Program-made: the position numbers and the translations under genes
The notes under the pieces: generated by a model
The model's input: only the letters and a program-made list of their open reading frames with translations
Told to the model about the DNA's origin: nothing
Database searches by the model: none
Part shown: in pieces, positions 38,898 to 47,598 of the stretch
How the letters are laid out: each line of letters opens with the position of its first letter
Position numbering within the stretch: position 1 is the first letter of the stretch
Source of the DNA: Cereibacter ovatus
GTDB lineage: Bacteria > Pseudomonadota > Alphaproteobacteria > Rhodobacterales > Rhodobacteraceae
Length of the DNA: 64,000 nt
Assembly (NCBI RefSeq): GCF_900207575.1
Contig: NZ_OAOQ01000002.1
Coordinates: forward strand, 114,587-178,586
Direction of reading: 5' to 3'

Positions 38898-39604
38898 TGG
38901 CGGGCTGGACGGCAAAACGCTTCTGGCAACAGGCTGTGGTCGTGCCCGAGGGCGCAGGTTTTCGCGTCACCCTTGACGGGCGCCCGGTCCGAACCCCGGC
39001 CAAGACGCCGCTGATCCTGCCGTCGCGCCCGCTGGCCGAGGCGATTGCCGCGGAATGGCAGGCGCAAGACGGCACGGTGCGCCCCGAAACCATGCCCTTC
39101 ACCCGGTCGGCCAATTCCGCACTGGACAAGGTGGCGGTGCAGTTCGACGAGGTGGCCGAGATGCTGGCCGCCTATGGCGAAACCGATCTGCTGTGTTATC
39201 GCGCCGCCGCGCCCGCGGCGCTGACCCAGCGGCAGGCGGATGCCTGGGATCCGCTGCTGGACTGGGCGGCCCGGGCGCTGTCGGCGCCGCTTCATGCGAC
39301 GGTGGGGGTGATCCCGCAGGCGCAGCCCGGCGAAAGCCTGTCGCGTCTGGCGGCGCGGGTTCATGCGTTGTCGCCGTTCCAGTTGGCGGCGTTTCACGAT
39401 CTTGTGGCGATCTCGGGGTCTCTGGTGATCGCGCTGGCGGTGATCGACGGCCGGCTGACCGCCGAGGACGGCTGGGCCGTCTCGCGCGTTGACGAAAGCT
39501 GGCAAAGCGAACAATGGGGCGAGGATGACGAGGCCGCCGAGGTCGAAGCCTGCCGTCGCGAGGCGTTCCTGCATGCTGCGCGATTCTTTGCATTGTGCGG
39601 GTGA
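38897..39604 (+). CDS. ATP12-family F1-ATPase assembly chaperone
   Basis: A 235-residue protein of the ATP12 family, the chaperone for the F1 alpha subunit known from mitochondria and common in alphaproteobacteria. Family features are the N-terminal KRFWQQAVV...GFRVTLDGRPVRTPAKTPL and the MPFTRSANSALDKV segment, plus the acidic RVDESWQSEQWGEDDEA near the C terminus. The ATG at 38897 shares a base with the preceding stop (TGATG), so translation is coupled. Confidence 0.93.
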   Translation: MAGWTAKRFWQQAVVVPEGAGFRVTLDGRPVRTPAKTPLILPSRPLAEAIAAEWQAQDGTVRPETMPFTRSANSALDKVAVQFDEVAEMLAAYGETDLLCYRAAAPAALTQRQADAWDPLLDWAARALSAPLHATVGVIPQAQPGESLSRLAARVHALSPFQLAAFHDLVAISGSLVIALAVIDGRLTAEDGWAVSRVDESWQSEQWGEDDEAAEVEACRREAFLHAARFFALCG

Positions 39605-39668
39605 CACCCCCCGCCGTTCCGCCATGCCCGCGTCGCAAACGCGCATAAGCGATTCGCAATCGGGTTAA

Positions 39669-39679
39669 TTTGCTGCAAA
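39669..39679 (+). promoter_or_regulatory. Palindrome upstream of aapJ
   Basis: TTTGC-T-GCAAA, a perfect 11-bp palindrome, 24 bp before a TTGACTTGACG double -35-like sequence (39698-39708). It could be an operator for nitrogen or amino-acid control. No regulator is assigned. Confidence 0.3.
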
Positions 39680-39743
39680 ATCCGGCAGATTTCCGGTTTG
39701 ACTTGACGTTTCAAACGCCTTCGGTCGACACTGACGGCTACCG

Positions 39744-39760
39744 CGAGGATGGTATCCTCG
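39744..39760 (+). promoter_or_regulatory. Hairpin in the aapJ leader
   Basis: CGAGGAT (39744-39750) pairs perfectly with ATCCTCG (39754-39760) around GGT, 78 bp before the aapJ ATG. With no T tract it is not a terminator. It may stabilise the mRNA or serve as a binding site. Confidence 0.35.
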
Positions 39761-39838
39761 GCAAAATGCGTCTCCGTAACATCGGGGATGAGCAAGGATC
39801 CGCCTGTGAATCCGGGCGGCAATCAGGAAGAGGTACGT

Positions 39839-40855
39839 ATGAAACAATCCGTCTTTCTTGGCACGCTGACCGCGGCGGGCCTTGCTGCTGGCGTTGCGTC
39901 GGCGGCGACGCTCGATGATGTAAAGGCACGGGGCGAGCTGAACTGCGGTGTCTCCACCGGCCTGACGGGCTTTTCTCTCCCCGATGCCAACGGCAACTGG
40001 ACCGGCTTCGACGTCTCGTTCTGCCGGGCGGTCGCCGCGGCGGTGCTGGGAGACGGCAGCAAGGTCAAGTTCGTGCCGACGACCGGGCAGACCCGCTTTA
40101 CCGCGCTTGCCTCGGGCGAGGTGGACGTGCTGGCCCGCAACTCGACCTGGACCTTTTCGCGCGACACAGACCTGAAGCTCGATTTCATCGGTGTGAACTA
40201 CTATGACGGTCAGGGCTTCATGGTGCGCAAGGATCTGGGCGTGACCTCGGCCAAGGAACTGGATGGCGCCACCGTCTGCATCCAGACCGGCACCACGACC
40301 GAACTGAACCTTGCCGACTGGTTCAAGATCAACAACCTCAGCTATACCCCGGTCGCGATCGAGACCAACGCCGAGGGCGAACAGCAATATGCCGCCGGCG
40401 CCTGCGACGCCTATACCACCGACGCCTCGGGGCTTGCCTCGACCCGCGCGGCCTTTGCCGATCCGGAAAACCACATCATCCTGCCCGAGATCATCTCGAA
40501 AGAGCCGCTTGGGCCGGCCACGCGCCACGGCGACAACGAATGGACCGACATCGTTCGCTGGACGCTGAATGCGCTGATCGCCGCCGAGGAATACGGGGTG
40601 ACTTCGGCCAACATGGACGAACTGGCGGCGTCTTCGCCGAACCCGGAAATCCGTCGCCTGCTGGGCGTCGAGGGCGATCTGGGGCCGATGATCCGGCTGG
40701 ACAAGGGCTGGGCCAAGCGCGCCATCGCGGTGGGCGGCAACTATGGCGAGATCTTTGCCGCCACCATCGGCGAGGCCACCCCGATCGGTCTGGCCCGCGG
40801 CCTGAACGCGCAATGGACGCAGGGCGGCCTGCTTTACGCGCCGCCGTTCCGTTGA
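39839..40855 (+). CDS. aapJ: General L-amino-acid ABC transporter, substrate-binding protein
   Basis: Periplasmic binding protein of the AapJQMP uptake system. The 338-residue precursor has a signal peptide cleaved after about residue 22 (VASA), then the PBP-bac-3 fold: VKARGELNCGVSTGLTGFSLPDANGNWTGFDVSFCRAVAAAVLGD and the VCIQTGTTTELNLADWF lobe. AGGAAGAGG precedes the ATG. A terminator-like hairpin follows, which usually keeps binding-protein mRNA in excess over the permease genes. Confidence 0.93.
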   Translation: MKQSVFLGTLTAAGLAAGVASAATLDDVKARGELNCGVSTGLTGFSLPDANGNWTGFDVSFCRAVAAAVLGDGSKVKFVPTTGQTRFTALASGEVDVLARNSTWTFSRDTDLKLDFIGVNYYDGQGFMVRKDLGVTSAKELDGATVCIQTGTTTELNLADWFKINNLSYTPVAIETNAEGEQQYAAGACDAYTTDASGLASTRAAFADPENHIILPEIISKEPLGPATRHGDNEWTDIVRWTLNALIAAEEYGVTSANMDELAASSPNPEIRRLLGVEGDLGPMIRLDKGWAKRAIAVGGNYGEIFAATIGEATPIGLARGLNAQWTQGGLLYAPPFR

Positions 40856-40864
40856 TCTGACACG

Positions 40865-40889
40865 GGGCGCCCTCAGGGGCGCCCTTTTT
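40865..40889 (+). terminator. Terminator/attenuator after aapJ
   Basis: GGGCGCC (40865-40871) pairs with GGCGCCC (40878-40884) around a 6-nt loop, followed by TTTTT. It probably ends most aapJ transcripts while some read through to aapQMP. Confidence 0.75.
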
Positions 40890-41003
40890 CGTCGCGCGCC
40901 GCATCAAGGGGGCGGCGCGGATGCAACGACAGGACGCGAGGGGCGCAACGACGCCAACCCGCCGGCTTGACCGGCCCCGCGATCCAATCAATGGGGAATT
41001 CCG

Positions 41004-42266
41004 ATGGCCAACGTCCCGGACGCGCCGAAAGAGTCCTTTCGGCTCAGTATGTTGCTATACGATACGCGGTATCGTTCGCTGACCATTCAGGTCTTCGTCT
41101 TCATGCTGTTCATGGCCGGCGCCGCCTGGCTGGTGGACAACACGATCCGCAACCTTGCGGCTCTCGGCAAGGATTTCAACTTCGGCTTCCTGTGGAACCG
41201 GGCGGGGTATGACATCAGCCAGCGGCTGGTCGAATACACCAACGACAGCAGCCATGGCCGGGCCATGCTGGTGGGGCTGCTGAACACGCTTCTGGTGGCG
41301 TTTCTCGGGTGTCTAGCCGCCACGGTGATCGGGGTTCTGGTCGGCGTCTTGCGGTTGTCGAAGAACTGGCTGGTCGGGCGGCTGATGACCGCCTATGTCG
41401 AACTGTTCCGCAACATTCCGCTGCTGCTGTGGATCATCCTGATCTACGCCGTCTTTACCGAGGCGACGCCGGCGCCCAACGCCTTCCGCCCCAACCCCGA
41501 AACCGGGATCGCCAGCCAGTCGATGTTTCTGGACGCGATCGCGGTAACCAACCGCTATACCGCGGTGCCCAACCCGGTCTTCAGCCGCGAGTTGGGCTGG
41601 CTGAATCTGGGCCTGTTTTACGTCAACCTTGACGTGATCGCGGTGATTGCGGCGGCCGTGCTGGGCTGGTGGCTGAACCGGATGGTGAAGGCCCGCGCCA
41701 CCCGCATCCAGAACGCCACCGGCATCCGGCCGGCCACATGGTGGTCGTCGCTGCTGCTGTTGGTGGGGCTGCCGGTGGCGGTGCTGCTGGGCCTTGGGTT
41801 CCATCTGGAATATCCCGGGCTGAAAGGCTTCAACTTCGTCGGCGGCATCAACGTTTCAAACTCGTTCATGGCCTTGTGGCTGGCGCTGTCGCTGTATACC
41901 GGCGCCTTCATTGCCGAAATCGTGCGTGCCGGGATCATGGCGATCTCGCGCGGGCAGTCCGAAGCGGCCTTTGCGCTGGGCCTGCGCCCGGGGCGGACCA
42001 TGAGCCTTGTGATCTTGCCGCAGGCGCTTCGGGTCATCATCCCGCCGCTGATCTCGCAGTATCTGAACCTGACCAAGAACTCGTCGCTGGCCATCGCCGT
42101 GGGTTATCTTGACCTGCGCGGCACGCTGGGCGGCATCACGCTGAACCAGACCGGACGAGAGCTGGAATGTGTGCTGCTGATGATGCTGATCTATCTGACG
42201 ATCAGCCTGCTGATCTCGGGGGCGATGAACGTCTACAACGCCTCGGTCAAGCTGAAGGAGCGGTGA
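41004..42266 (+). CDS. aapQ: General amino-acid ABC transporter permease
   Basis: A 420-residue inner-membrane permease of the HisMQ family, larger than single-domain members, as is typical for AapQ. Several transmembrane segments are visible, and the ATPase-docking EAA loop (GQSEAAFALGLRPGRTMSLVILPQALRVIIPPL) lies near residue 315. It is followed by aapM after 1 bp, so the two are coupled. Confidence 0.93.
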   Translation: MANVPDAPKESFRLSMLLYDTRYRSLTIQVFVFMLFMAGAAWLVDNTIRNLAALGKDFNFGFLWNRAGYDISQRLVEYTNDSSHGRAMLVGLLNTLLVAFLGCLAATVIGVLVGVLRLSKNWLVGRLMTAYVELFRNIPLLLWIILIYAVFTEATPAPNAFRPNPETGIASQSMFLDAIAVTNRYTAVPNPVFSRELGWLNLGLFYVNLDVIAVIAAAVLGWWLNRMVKARATRIQNATGIRPATWWSSLLLLVGLPVAVLLGLGFHLEYPGLKGFNFVGGINVSNSFMALWLALSLYTGAFIAEIVRAGIMAISRGQSEAAFALGLRPGRTMSLVILPQALRVIIPPLISQYLNLTKNSSLAIAVGYLDLRGTLGGITLNQTGRELECVLLMMLIYLTISLLISGAMNVYNASVKLKER

Positions 42267-42267
42267 G

Positions 42268-43602
42268 ATGAGCGACACCCCCGCCCAGACCGTGCCCTTC
42301 GTGCGCGACACGATGCTGCCGCCCGCGCCGCCCCCGGCAAGTCAGGCCGGCGCCCTGCGCTGGCTGCGCGAGAACCTGCTCTCGGGGCCGCTGAACATTG
42401 CGCTGACGCTGCTGGGGATCGGGGCGGTCTGGTATCTGTTGCAGGGAATCGTGCCGTGGCTGGCCCATTCGGTCTGGTCTGCCGACAACCTGACCCAGTG
42501 CCGCCAGATCATCACCGACCGCTGGGGCGAGGGCGCCACCGGCGCCTGCTGGGCCGTGATCCGCGAACGCTGGACGCAGTTCCTGTTCGGTTTCTATCCG
42601 CAGCACCTTTACTGGCGGCCGACGCTGGCCTTTGCGCTGCTGTTCGTGGCGCTGGCGCCGGTGCTGTTCGCCCGCGTGCCGAAAAAACTGTTGTGGTTCA
42701 GCGTGGCCTATCCCTTCGTGGCGTTCTGGCTGCTGTGGGGCGGGTCGCTGTTCCTGCCGCTGACGGTGGCGGCGGGCTTCGGGCTGGGCTGGGCTGCCTT
42801 TGCGCTGCTGCACCGCTTTGGCACCATTCCGGCGGTCGCTGCGGCGGTTCTGCTGCCGGTGTTGTGGTGGCTGCTCTTTGCGGGCGATCTGTCGCGCGAT
42901 CTGACGGGCCTTGTCGGCCGCGAGGTGCCGTTCTGGCTGGAGCAGGTCCGGTCCGACAAGTTTGGCGGCTTCGTGCTGGCCATCACCATCGGCGTTGCCG
43001 GGATCGCGCTGTCGCTGCCGCTTGGGATCATGCTGGCCTTGGGCCGGCAGTCGGACATGTTCCTGATCAAGACGCTGGCGGTCTCGTTCATCGAGTTCAT
43101 CCGCGGCGTGCCGCTGATCACGCTGCTGTTCACGGCCTCGCTCTTGCTGAACTACTTTCTGCCGCCGGGGACGACCTTCGACATCATCCTGCGCGTCATC
43201 ATCATGGTGACGCTGTTCGCCGCGGCCTATATCGCCGAGGTGATCCGCGGCGGTCTGGCAGCCCTTCCCCGCGGCCAGTACGAGGCCGCCGACGCGCTGG
43301 GGCTGGACTACTGGAAGGCGCAGCGCCTGATCATCCTGCCACAGGCGCTGAAGATCTCGATCCCCGGCATCGTCTCGACCTTCATCGGCATGTTCAAGGA
43401 CACGACGCTGGTGGTGTTCGTGGGGCTTCTTGACCCGCTGAAGGGCATCACCGACGCCGTGCGCGCCTCGACCGACTGGAAGGGGATCTACTGGGAGCCT
43501 TACATCTTCGTCGGCGCCATCTTCTTCATCTTCAACTTCGCCATGTCGCGCTATTCGATGCATCTCGAACGCCGGCTGAAGACCGACCACCGCCAGGAGT
43601 AG
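42268..43602 (+). CDS. aapM: General amino-acid ABC transporter permease
   Basis: The 444-residue partner permease. A Pro/Ala-rich cytoplasmic N terminus precedes several hydrophobic helices, and the EAA loop (GQYEAADALGLDYWKAQRLIILPQALKISIPGI) lies near residue 340. It follows aapQ with a 1-bp gap and precedes the ATPase gene by 3 bp, a tight operon. Confidence 0.93.
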   Translation: MSDTPAQTVPFVRDTMLPPAPPPASQAGALRWLRENLLSGPLNIALTLLGIGAVWYLLQGIVPWLAHSVWSADNLTQCRQIITDRWGEGATGACWAVIRERWTQFLFGFYPQHLYWRPTLAFALLFVALAPVLFARVPKKLLWFSVAYPFVAFWLLWGGSLFLPLTVAAGFGLGWAAFALLHRFGTIPAVAAAVLLPVLWWLLFAGDLSRDLTGLVGREVPFWLEQVRSDKFGGFVLAITIGVAGIALSLPLGIMLALGRQSDMFLIKTLAVSFIEFIRGVPLITLLFTASLLLNYFLPPGTTFDIILRVIIMVTLFAAAYIAEVIRGGLAALPRGQYEAADALGLDYWKAQRLIILPQALKISIPGIVSTFIGMFKDTTLVVFVGLLDPLKGITDAVRASTDWKGIYWEPYIFVGAIFFIFNFAMSRYSMHLERRLKTDHRQE

Positions 43603-43605
43603 CCC

Positions 43606-44394
43606 ATGTCCGAAGTCATCGACCGCAGGATCGACCGCAGCCATATGCAGGTCAGCGATGAGGTCGCGATCCAGATCAGCCGGATGAACAAGTGGTATGG
43701 CAGCTTTCACGTCCTGCGCGACATCGACATGACCGTCCACAAGGGCGAGCGGATCGTGATCTGCGGCCCGTCGGGGTCCGGCAAGTCCACGCTGATCCGC
43801 TGTATCAACCGGCTGGAGGAACACCAGTCCGGCAAGATCGTGGTGGACGGGATCGAACTGACATCCGACCTGAAGAACATCAACAAGGTCCGGTCCGAAG
43901 TCGGGATGGTGTTCCAGCACTTCAACCTGTTCCCGCATCTGACGATTCTGGAAAACTGCACGCTGGCGCCGATCTGGGTCCGCAAGACGCCGAAGCGCGA
44001 GGCCGACGAAGTGGCGATGCACTTCCTGAAAAAGGTGAAGATCCCGGAACAGGCGCATAAATACCCCGGCCAGTTGTCAGGCGGCCAGCAGCAGCGGGTG
44101 GCCATCGCGCGGTCGCTGTGCATGAAGCCGCGGATCATGCTGTTTGACGAACCCACCTCGGCGCTTGATCCCGAGATGATCAAAGAGGTTCTCGACACCA
44201 TGATCGAACTGGCCGAAGAAGGCATGACCATGCTGTGCGTCACGCATGAGATGGGCTTTGCGCAGGCGGTAGCGAACCGGGTGATCTTCATGGATCAGGG
44301 CCAGATCGTCGAACAGAACGAACCGGCCGAGTTCTTCCGCAACCCGCGCAGCGATCGGACCAAGCTGTTCCTGAGTCAAATCCTCGGTCACTGA
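43606..44394 (+). CDS. aapP: General amino-acid ABC transporter ATPase
   Basis: The 262-residue ATP-binding subunit. Walker [10 protein letters not shown] (54-62), signature LSGGQQQR, Walker [14 protein letters not shown] and the switch histidine in CVTHEMGF are all present. An N-terminal extension of about 20 residues precedes the first strand, as in other AapP proteins. It is the last gene of the transporter operon. Confidence 0.96.
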   Translation: MSEVIDRRIDRSHMQVSDEVAIQISRMNKWYGSFHVLRDIDMTVHKGERIVICGPSGSGKSTLIRCINRLEEHQSGKIVVDGIELTSDLKNINKVRSEVGMVFQHFNLFPHLTILENCTLAPIWVRKTPKREADEVAMHFLKKVKIPEQAHKYPGQLSGGQQQRVAIARSLCMKPRIMLFDEPTSALDPEMIKEVLDTMIELAEEGMTMLCVTHEMGFAQAVANRVIFMDQGQIVEQNEPAEFFRNPRSDRTKLFLSQILGH

Positions 44395-44603
44395 CTGCCG
44401 CAAGATTGGGCGCCGTGCCGGGGGATCGCGCCCGTTTCGGCAGTTTGCCCTGAAAACCGGCAGATACCGGCTGTTGCCCGCTGTGGTGCCTGCGACGGCG
44501 GCCGGGGGCGGCATGTGCGTCCGCGCTTGCTATCGTTCCGTCACGGAGGAGCCTCGCCCGCTCCGCAGGGAGGCGGACGGGCGGCCACAGAGGGACGCGT
44601 CAC

Positions 44604-44972
44604 ATGGCAAACATCACCTTTTCGTCGCCGATCATGCACGAGCAGAAGACGGTCTATGCCGTCGCCGGCGACACCAAGACGATCCTCGCGCTTGCCGAGG
44701 AACACCGGATCCCGATCCCCTTCGATTGCAAGGACGGCAACTGCGCCTCTTGCCTGATCGAGGTGACCTATGCAGAGCCTTCGGTGAAGAAGGGTATCCA
44801 CCTGACCGAGAAGGAAAAGGCGAAACTGCGGGAACTGGGCAAGATCACCGCCGCCGAAATCGAGGATGCCGAGGTGCGCGACATGCCACCGCGCTATCGT
44901 CTGGCCTGCCAGTTCATCGCCCGCGACGAGGATGTGACGGTCAGCTTCACTGGCGAACCCGGCGGCGCCTGA
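44604..44972 (+). CDS. [2Fe-2S] ferredoxin (plant type)
   Basis: A 122-residue electron carrier. The cluster ligands C42, C47 and C50 (FDCKDGNCASC) and C102 (YRLACQF) follow the plant-type CX5CX2C...C pattern. An unusually long charged insertion (about residues 62-92) lies between the ligand loop and the last cysteine. The redox partner is unknown; no oxidoreductase gene adjoins it. It is separated from aapP by 209 bp and from the creatinase by a structured spacer. Confidence 0.9.
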   Translation: MANITFSSPIMHEQKTVYAVAGDTKTILALAEEHRIPIPFDCKDGNCASCLIEVTYAEPSVKKGIHLTEKEKAKLRELGKITAAEIEDAEVRDMPPRYRLACQFIARDEDVTVSFTGEPGGA

Positions 44973-44988
44973 TCCGTGCCGAAGGCGC

Positions 44989-45018
44989 TTGACAGGACGC
45001 AGGCGCCTGCGGGATGAA
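44989..45018 (+). promoter_or_regulatory. Candidate promoter upstream of the stem-loop array
   Basis: A perfect TTGACA (44989-44994), then GATGAA (45013-45018) at 18 bp. The -10 is poor. If active it would start a leader of about 275 nt that carries the whole hairpin series into the creatinase gene. Confidence 0.35.
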
Positions 45019-45027
45019 AGATCAACT

Positions 45028-45232
45028 CTTGCGTCCCACAAGGGCAAGGCGTCGTCTTCCATTCCCTGACGGGAAAAAGACATGCCTTGCACGCCCGTAG
45101 GGGCAAACCTTCGTCTTGCGCCCCCGCCGGGGCGCGGGCAGCCCTTCGGGGCAGGAGCAGCGCACACGCGGCGATGGCGTCGCCGCGAGGAAGGGGCAGC
45201 CCTTCCGGTGCTTGCGGGGGGGGCATACCCCC
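45028..45232 (+). repeat. Serial stem-loop array between ferredoxin and creatinase genes
   Basis: Units beginning CTTGC or CTTCC recur at 45028, 45056, 45086 and 45115, with a further CTTCG at 45144, giving spacings of 28, 30, 29 and 29 bp. The first four each fold into a hairpin with a short C arm, a 4-nt loop and a G arm: loops ACAA, TGAC, GTAG and CGCC. More stems follow: GCCC-TTCG-GGGC (45141-45152), GGCGA/TCGCC (45170-45184), GGAAGGG-GCAG-CCCTTCC (45189-45206) and GGGGG/CCCCC (to 45232). The 326-bp spacer has no convincing gene. Confidence 0.6.
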
Positions 45233-45298
45233 GTATCCGTCCTGTACGCCGGGACTCTTTCAGGGTCCGGCATCGGGCCCTTTGTGATGAGGTCCGAA

Positions 45299-46504
45299 AT
45301 GGAACGCCCCGAAAACTATCGCTTTCACAATGGCGCCAAGGCCGCGCTGCCCTTCGCCCCCGAAGAATATCAGGCCCGTCTGGAAGGTCTGCGCGACCTG
45401 ATGGAGATGCACTCGCTGGATGCGGTGGTGCTGACCTCGATGCATAACGTGGCCTATTACTCGGGCTTTCTGTATTGCTCGTTCGGGCGGCCCTATGCCT
45501 GTGTGGTGACGCCCACCGATTGCGTGACCGTCAGCGCGGGGATCGACGCGGGCCAGCCGTGGCGCCGCAGCGTGGCCGACAACATCACCTACACCGACTG
45601 GCAACGCGACAATTTCTGGCGCACGGTGGCGCAGGTGACGGGCACCGGCCGCGCCATCGGCTGCGAGGCCGACCACCTGACCATGGTGCAGGCGGAAAAG
45701 CTGAACGCCTTTCTGAAGCCGGTTCGCGGCATGGACATCGCCCCCGGAACCATGGCGCAGCGCATGGTCAAATCCCCGGCCGAGATCGCGCTGATCCGCC
45801 ATGGCGCGCAGGTGGCCGATGTGGGCGGCCATGCCATCCGCGACGCGGTGAAGGTGGGCGCGACCGAGCTTGAGATCGCCATGGCAGGGCGCGACGCGAT
45901 GGAATCCGAGATCGCCCGCCGCTTCCCGGATGCCGAATACCGCGACACATGGGTGTGGTTCCAGTCGGGGTTGAACACCGACGGCGCGCACAACCCGGTG
46001 ACGAACCGGGCGCTTCAGCGCGGCGATATCCTGTCGCTGAACTGCTTTCCGATGATTTCGGGCTATTACACTGCGCTGGAACGGACGATGTTCGTGGCCG
46101 ACTGCGATCCCGCCAGCCTGAAGATCTGGCAGGCCAATGTCGCAGCCCACGAATACGGCATGAGCCTGCTGAAACCGGGCGCCAACTGCGCCGGGATCAC
46201 CGCGCAGATCAACGCCTTTTTGGCCGAGCGCGACCTGCTGCGCTATCGCACCTTCGGCTACGGCCACTCGTTCGGGGTGTTGTCGCATTACTATGGCCGC
46301 GAAGCCGGGCTGGAACTGCGCGAGGATATCGACACGGTGCTGGAACCCGGCATGGTGATCTCGATGGAGCCGATGCTGACCATCGCCGACGGCCAACCCG
46401 GTGCCGGCGGCTACCGCGAGCATGACATCCTTGTCATCACCGAGGATGGCGCCGAGAACATCACCGGCTATCCCTACGGCCCCGATTTCAACATCGTCGG
46501 CTGA
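45299..46504 (+). CDS. Creatinase (creatine amidinohydrolase)
   Basis: Hydrolyses creatine to sarcosine and urea. The 401-residue product has the M24 pita-bread fold without the metal ligands of aminopeptidases and matches bacterial creatinases along its length: SFGRPYA, YTDWQRDN, FQSGLNTDGAHNPVT, GYGHSFGVLSHYYGREAG and GAGGYREHDI. H231, E261 and E357 correspond to the known active-site residues H232, E262 and E358 of Pseudomonas creatinase. I chose the ATG at 45299 because GAGG lies 6 bp upstream. No sarcosine oxidase gene is near. Relaxed substrate choice remains possible. Confidence 0.88.
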   Translation: MERPENYRFHNGAKAALPFAPEEYQARLEGLRDLMEMHSLDAVVLTSMHNVAYYSGFLYCSFGRPYACVVTPTDCVTVSAGIDAGQPWRRSVADNITYTDWQRDNFWRTVAQVTGTGRAIGCEADHLTMVQAEKLNAFLKPVRGMDIAPGTMAQRMVKSPAEIALIRHGAQVADVGGHAIRDAVKVGATELEIAMAGRDAMESEIARRFPDAEYRDTWVWFQSGLNTDGAHNPVTNRALQRGDILSLNCFPMISGYYTALERTMFVADCDPASLKIWQANVAAHEYGMSLLKPGANCAGITAQINAFLAERDLLRYRTFGYGHSFGVLSHYYGREAGLELREDIDTVLEPGMVISMEPMLTIADGQPGAGGYREHDILVITEDGAENITGYPYGPDFNIVG

Positions 46505-46736
46505 TCCCGGCGTCGGATTTCGCCGGGGTCGCGGCCGGGGGGGCGGGCACTTCCCCCCGGGCGTTTCGGTGACCGCAGCGGTGTGCCGCGCCCCGGCTGT
46601 CGCGGGGGCGGCGATCCTCCGGTCACTGCTGTCGTCCCTGCGGGCGGCAGCGGGCAAGGTGGCGCGGCAAGGACACGCCCGGGTTCTTTCCGTCCGCCGG
46701 GCCTTGACGGGGGCGGCGGGGCGTGGCGGATCTGAC

Positions 46737-47504
46737 ATGCAGATTTCCAGAACAGGGTTGACCGTGACCGGCCGCATTCTCTCCCTCGTGCTTTTCGCCC
46801 TTCTTCCGTTCCTTGCCGCCTGTGGGCAGGCGCCGAGCGTGACGGGGCGGCATCATCCGCTGTATCCCGGCATCCAGGACGGCGAGTTCTTCATCGAGCC
46901 GGTCGCGGCGAAATATCTGACCGAACAGAACATCCGGACCGAGGTCGACTATGCCGGCCCCGAGGCGCCCGGCACCATCGTCGTCGATACCTTCGCGCGC
47001 CGGCTGTATCATGTGATGGAGAACGGCCGCGCGATGCGCTATGCCATTGCGGTGGGCAAAGAGGGGCTGGCCTTCCGCGGCAGTGCCAAGGTTGGCGCCA
47101 AGCGCGAATGGCCGTCGTGGCAGCCCACCGCCAACATGCTGCGCACCCAGCCCGAGATGTATGGCGACTATGCCGCGGGCCTGCCGGGCGGGCTGGACAA
47201 TCCGCTGGGCGCGCGGGCGCTGTATCTGTACCGCGGCGGCAAGGACACCCGCTTTCGCATCCATGGCACGGTGCAGAACGCCTCGATCGGTCATGCCACC
47301 TCGGCGGGTTGCATCCGGTTGTTCAATCAGGATGCCATCGACCTTTACGACCGGGTAGAGGTCGGCGCCGCCGTCAAGGTCCGCACAGAATCCGAGTCGC
47401 TGGAACTGGAAGGCCCGTTCCACGAGGACGAATACGGCCGCATCGTTCAGGGCCCCGCGCCCGAGACCCCCGCCGATGAGATCGTGATGGCTGCCGCCAA
47501 CTGA
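46737..47504 (+). CDS. L,D-transpeptidase (YkuD domain) lipoprotein
   Basis: A 255-residue envelope enzyme expected to form 3-3 peptidoglycan cross-links or attach proteins to peptidoglycan. The N terminus is a lipoprotein signal with a lipobox (LAAC, C29). The YkuD domain spans about residues 78-222 and carries H176, then S189-x-G-C192 with catalytic C192 ([11 protein letters not shown]). A 30-residue acidic tail follows. It sits alone between the creatinase gene and panB. Confidence 0.88.
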   Translation: MQISRTGLTVTGRILSLVLFALLPFLAACGQAPSVTGRHHPLYPGIQDGEFFIEPVAAKYLTEQNIRTEVDYAGPEAPGTIVVDTFARRLYHVMENGRAMRYAIAVGKEGLAFRGSAKVGAKREWPSWQPTANMLRTQPEMYGDYAAGLPGGLDNPLGARALYLYRGGKDTRFRIHGTVQNASIGHATSAGCIRLFNQDAIDLYDRVEVGAAVKVRTESESLELEGPFHEDEYGRIVQGPAPETPADEIVMAAAN

Positions 47505-47598
47505 CGGCGGCGGCGGCGGTTGGCAAGGATCTGCTGGCTTCTTCGGCACTTGGCCGCTATATGCCTCGCAATGTTGCTCTGGGGGGAGACAAGAAGCG

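Noticed and set aside
45028-45150. CRISPR array
   Set aside because: The 28-30 bp units are adjacent, imperfect and have no unique spacers between conserved repeats; no cas genes are present.
45299-46504. Xaa-Pro aminopeptidase for the M24-fold protein
   Set aside because: The metal-ligand pattern of aminopeptidase P is missing, while creatinase-specific segments and its active-site set are present.
46704-46733. TTGACG with GGATCT as a promoter for the L,D-transpeptidase
   Set aside because: The start of transcription would fall at or after the ATG, and the -10 is poor.
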